The notes beneath the pieces were generated by a model that did no database searches, was not told the origin of the DNA, and saw only the letters and a program-made list of their open reading frames with translations. The translations under genes and the position numbers were made by a program. From positions 1-7,426 of the forward strand of contig JAUVTO010000086.1 in the NCBI GenBank assembly GCA_030601485.1: a stretch of DNA of 7,426 bases, read 5' to 3'. This document shows, piece by piece, positions 5,070 to 7,426 of this stretch. The DNA is from Desulfobacterales bacterium. Its GTDB lineage: Bacteria; Desulfobacterota; Desulfobacteria; Desulfobacterales; UBA11574. The number at the start of each line of letters is the position of its first letter. Position 1 is the stretch's first letter.

Positions 5070-6506
5070 ATGGAGAACTATTCTTTCAGAAATTTATGTC
5101 TTTTTCACACCCTTGACGGATTGCGCGACGGGCTTTCGCACTTTTCCGGAGCGAGTCGTGCCGCTATTATCTATGCGGTAAAGCCTGATGATCCGGTTTA
5201 TGTTTACGATCCGCAACATCTTCTTCATGGCCATGAACCCAAGCTCAAAAAACTCTATCTTGATTCCAACGAGTGGCGGGACAAGGCATCTGGCATATCC
5301 CGACTTATGCGCTCCGGTCATGTCCAACCCGAAAAGAATCTTCAACTCACAGGGCTCATCTCTTTTGGCGGCAGATCCCACTCTATTTTTTACCAGATGT
5401 GGTTTACTGAGCATCATCCGGATATGTGTTCAATCGGCCCCACAGAATGTTGGCTTGAACATGCAACCTGGCTTCTTTCCCATGATTTTGCCACTGAAGA
5501 CCCTTTGTATGCAGGTAATTCCGGATATGTTTTGCGTAACTATGCAACTCATGCGGTTCGCGATTATATTATTGATCAAATGAATATCCGGCTGGGATGG
5601 GACAGCTCGCTTCGGATTTTTCCCGTTCTGGATGCCGTCATCGGCATTTCAAAAACAAGGGAAGAAGGGGAATGGCCTCAAGGAAAATTAATTTTTACGG
5701 AACCTCGTATGTTTTCGGAAATAGAATTTATCATCCGTTTTCCGGTTATAGAACAGCCCAGTCTGAACAATTTAAAGCATGTCCGTAAGCTGTTGCCGGC
5801 AGTGGAAAATTCAGATCGCAAACTTGTCTCTGATGGAAAGACCATCGTGGGAATCGCAACAGGTAATGTGAAACAGTTCCATATCGCTGCTGATTTTAAA
5901 AGCTGGCACGGCTTTTTGAGCTTAGATAATGATCTTGTGTGCAGTTTTTCTGATGGAAGTTTTCACTCATCTACTTACCAGGCCAGGCTGGTTGAGGTGG
6001 AAGAAATTTTGCTCGAAGCCAAGACCGATCCTTCAACCAAACATGACTTGTTTCAAATTGTTTCCGGAATTGTTCACACTGCCGAGAATGGAAAATACGG
6101 ATGCACTCTCGTCATTGATTTTAACGATGAGCCTGTCAAAATTTCCGGGCAAAAACTTGAACCGCCCATTGACTTGCGTGAGGCAGGTTTTTTGGAATTT
6201 TCGGAATCTCTTTCAAAGGTCGACGGCGCGTTGCATATCGGAGCTGATTTGAAACTTCACGGGTTTGCCTGCCTTCTGGACGGCCGGGCCACTCCGACCG
6301 AAGATCGGGCACGGGGAGCACGTTTTAATTCCGCGCTTCGATTCACCGCTGAACACAATAACCTTATTATCATAGTGGTATCGGCAGACCGACCCGTTTC
6401 CATAATTCAGGAAGGTGTAGAGCTGAATGCTCAATGTGAATGGAAACCGGTTTCAAGATGTGCTGTTCTGCCGCCGACTATAGAAGAATGGCTTTCCGAA
6501 GCGTAA
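5070..6506 (+). CDS. Diadenylate cyclase (DAC/DisA_N) domain protein with unfamiliar N-terminal domain
   Basis: The product is 478 residues, with no signal peptide or membrane segment, so probably cytoplasmic. The C-terminal part, about residues 325-460, fits the DAC fold, which condenses two ATP into cyclic di-AMP. It has the strand GCTLVIDF, an LDGRA-type segment, the DGA motif at 385-387 and, 33 residues on, RGARFNSAL aligned with the canonical GTRHRAAL; then LIIIVVSADRPVSIIQEG matches the usual IVVSEETG-type strand. The second motif is altered: RHR is R418-F419-N420. Because those residues contact ATP phosphates in DisA, activity may be reduced, changed or lost. Residues 1-320 resemble no domain I can name with confidence; a striking stretch is GPTECWLEHATWLLSHDFA from residue 123. 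Other DAC proteins carry uncharacterised N-terminal sensor domains, and this may be one. It is probably co-transcribed with the kinase upstream, and its last 76 nt overlap the convergent helicase gene. It could also be a c-di-AMP-binding relative rather than a synthase. Confidence 0.83.
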   Translation: MENYSFRNLCLFHTLDGLRDGLSHFSGASRAAIIYAVKPDDPVYVYDPQHLLHGHEPKLKKLYLDSNEWRDKASGISRLMRSGHVQPEKNLQLTGLISFGGRSHSIFYQMWFTEHHPDMCSIGPTECWLEHATWLLSHDFATEDPLYAGNSGYVLRNYATHAVRDYIIDQMNIRLGWDSSLRIFPVLDAVIGISKTREEGEWPQGKLIFTEPRMFSEIEFIIRFPVIEQPSLNNLKHVRKLLPAVENSDRKLVSDGKTIVGIATGNVKQFHIAADFKSWHGFLSLDNDLVCSFSDGSFHSSTYQARLVEVEEILLEAKTDPSTKHDLFQIVSGIVHTAENGKYGCTLVIDFNDEPVKISGQKLEPPIDLREAGFLEFSESLSKVDGALHIGADLKLHGFACLLDGRATPTEDRARGARFNSALRFTAEHNNLIIIVVSADRPVSIIQEGVELNAQCEWKPVSRCAVLPPTIEEWLSEA

Positions 6507-7426
6507 ACCTTTTGCCGCGCAATGGCGGCAGCTTTAAGAACATTCACTTTAACGTCTACATAATCATAAACCCTGGCTTTTTTCTTACCCGGTGCGGGCC
6601 GGAGCACCCTGCCTATGTATTGAAGCACCCTGCCGCTGAATTTTATGGGCGTTGTCAGAAACAAAGGAGATAGATCCTTGCGATCAAATCCCTCTCCTAT
6701 GAGTTGCCCTGTAGCCAGCAACACGTGGACGTCTCCCTGATTCAAGCGATCGAGAACCTCCCGCCGCTGGCTGCCGGTAAGATCGCCGGTCAAAACTTCG
6801 CATGATATTTTATATCTGTATTGCAAAAGCACCTGTAGGTTCTCACAGTGTTTTTTTCTGTCTGAAAGAACCAGACATATCCCCCCGGTGTCGTTATATA
6901 CCTCCCGTGCAACATCCGATGCAATCAGGCGGTTTCTTTCGTCGTCCGACGTGAGTTCGGATATCATTTTGCTGTATTCATTCACCGGATCGTAATACGG
7001 CTTAAAATCGGTCTCCCTGACAATAATTTCAGCAGGCAGCACATCACCGCTTTCAACCAGACGAGTGTGATCGATCTTGTGATGTACATCTCCCAGGTGC
7101 CAGAATATCAATTTTGACAGCCGGTCACGGCGCCATGGGGTTGCCGACAGTCCGAGCATATATTTGGAGTCAAAATCGCTCACCGCCTGGGTAAAGGTCC
7201 GGCTGGGACATCGATGGCATTCATCGACCAACAGAAAACCCACATTTTGAGACACATCTTCAGCACATTTATACAGTGATTGAACCAGGGCCACCGTAAT
7301 TTTTTCGCCCACAACCTTTTTCCCGCTGCCGATAAAACCCACGCTCTCCTCCGGAATTCCTAAAAACTCCCCTGCCCTTTCCATCCATTGATACGCCAGA
7401 TCTTTGGTATGCACCACAATCAGAGC
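6431..7426 (-). CDS. Superfamily 2 DEAD/DEAH-box-type helicase, C-terminal 331 residues (5' end off the window)
   Basis: SF2 enzymes use ATP to translocate on or unwind nucleic acid. The visible part begins at motif Ia (ALIVVHTKDLAYQW); Walker A must lie beyond 7426, so a GTG at 7417 is not the true start. Motif II is DECH (7214-7225, in LLVDECHRCPS), motif III is SATP (7136-7147, in LGLSATPWRRDR), motif V is LLATGQLIGEGFD, and motif VI is QYIGRVLRP (6599-6622), followed by PGKKKARVYDYVD. Both RecA-like lobes are intact where visible, with an XPB-like or restriction-type general look. The last 25 or so residues (from VYASESHSS) overlap the DAC gene and lie past the helicase core. No nuclease, primase or methylase domain is seen in this part; an N-terminal domain off the window could still define the family. 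Its head-on position to the DAC gene rules out one operon, but not a functional link. DNA repair, defence or RNA roles are all possible. Confidence 0.92.
   Translation of the reverse strand, partial: ALIVVHTKDLAYQWMERAGEFLGIPEESVGFIGSGKKVVGEKITVALVQSLYKCAEDVSQNVGFLLVDECHRCPSRTFTQAVSDFDSKYMLGLSATPWRRDRLSKLIFWHLGDVHHKIDHTRLVESGDVLPAEIIVRETDFKPYYDPVNEYSKMISELTSDDERNRLIASDVAREVYNDTGGICLVLSDRKKHCENLQVLLQYRYKISCEVLTGDLTGSQRREVLDRLNQGDVHVLLATGQLIGEGFDRKDLSPLFLTTPIKFSGRVLQYIGRVLRPAPGKKKARVYDYVDVKVNVLKAAAIARQKVYASESHSSIVGGRTAHLETGFHSH

Noticed and set aside
1..7426. CRISPR array, tRNA, rRNA, insertion sequence or attachment site
   Set aside because: No regularly spaced direct repeats, no cloverleaf-like or rRNA sequence, and no transposase or integrase coding region were seen on either strand.

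Overview
The window looks like a chromosomal segment of an anaerobic bacterium, most likely a sulfate-reducing or related Desulfobacterota. Three things point that way: an anaerobic nickel CO dehydrogenase, a large membrane hybrid histidine kinase with an HDFNN-type H box behind a probable sigma-54 promoter, and an intergenic palindromic repeat of a kind I associate with those genomes. The taxonomic guess is inference; no rRNA or tRNA gene is present to anchor it.

Layout: (1) Positions 1-1436, minus strand: the first 478 residues of CooS, the catalytic subunit of anaerobic Ni-Fe CO dehydrogenase. The D- and B-cluster cysteines are present, and the C-cluster ligands are present as far as the gene is visible. 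(2) Positions 1437-2098: a 662-bp divergent intergenic region. It holds the cooS RBS, a leader inverted repeat and a candidate promoter on the minus strand, a GC-rich nested palindrome, a good -24/-12 (sigma-54) promoter reading rightwards, and a 155-bp imperfect palindromic repeat between that promoter and the next gene. (3) Positions 2099-5014, plus strand: a complete 971-residue hybrid sensor kinase (TM, Cache-like sensor, TM, HAMP, PAS, PAS, HisKA, HATPase, receiver). (4) Positions 5070-6506, plus strand: a 478-residue protein with an unfamiliar N-terminal domain and a C-terminal diadenylate cyclase (DAC/DisA_N) domain in which the DGA motif is kept but the RHR motif reads RFN. (5) Positions 6431-7426, minus strand: the C-terminal 331 residues of a superfamily 2 helicase, converging on the DAC gene and overlapping its 3' end by 76 bp.

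How the genes may work together: the kinase and DAC genes are only 55 bp apart on the same strand with no visible terminator, so they probably form one operon. This suggests a module in which an extracytoplasmic signal perceived by the kinase is linked to a cyclic-di-AMP-type enzyme or a degenerate nucleotide-binding relative of one. The helicase on the opposite strand overlaps the DAC gene at its 3' end, so the two transcripts are complementary there. cooS is transcribed divergently from the kinase and need not be functionally linked to it. The kinase-DAC pair, the altered DAC motif and the repeat-bearing leader are the parts most worth follow-up.
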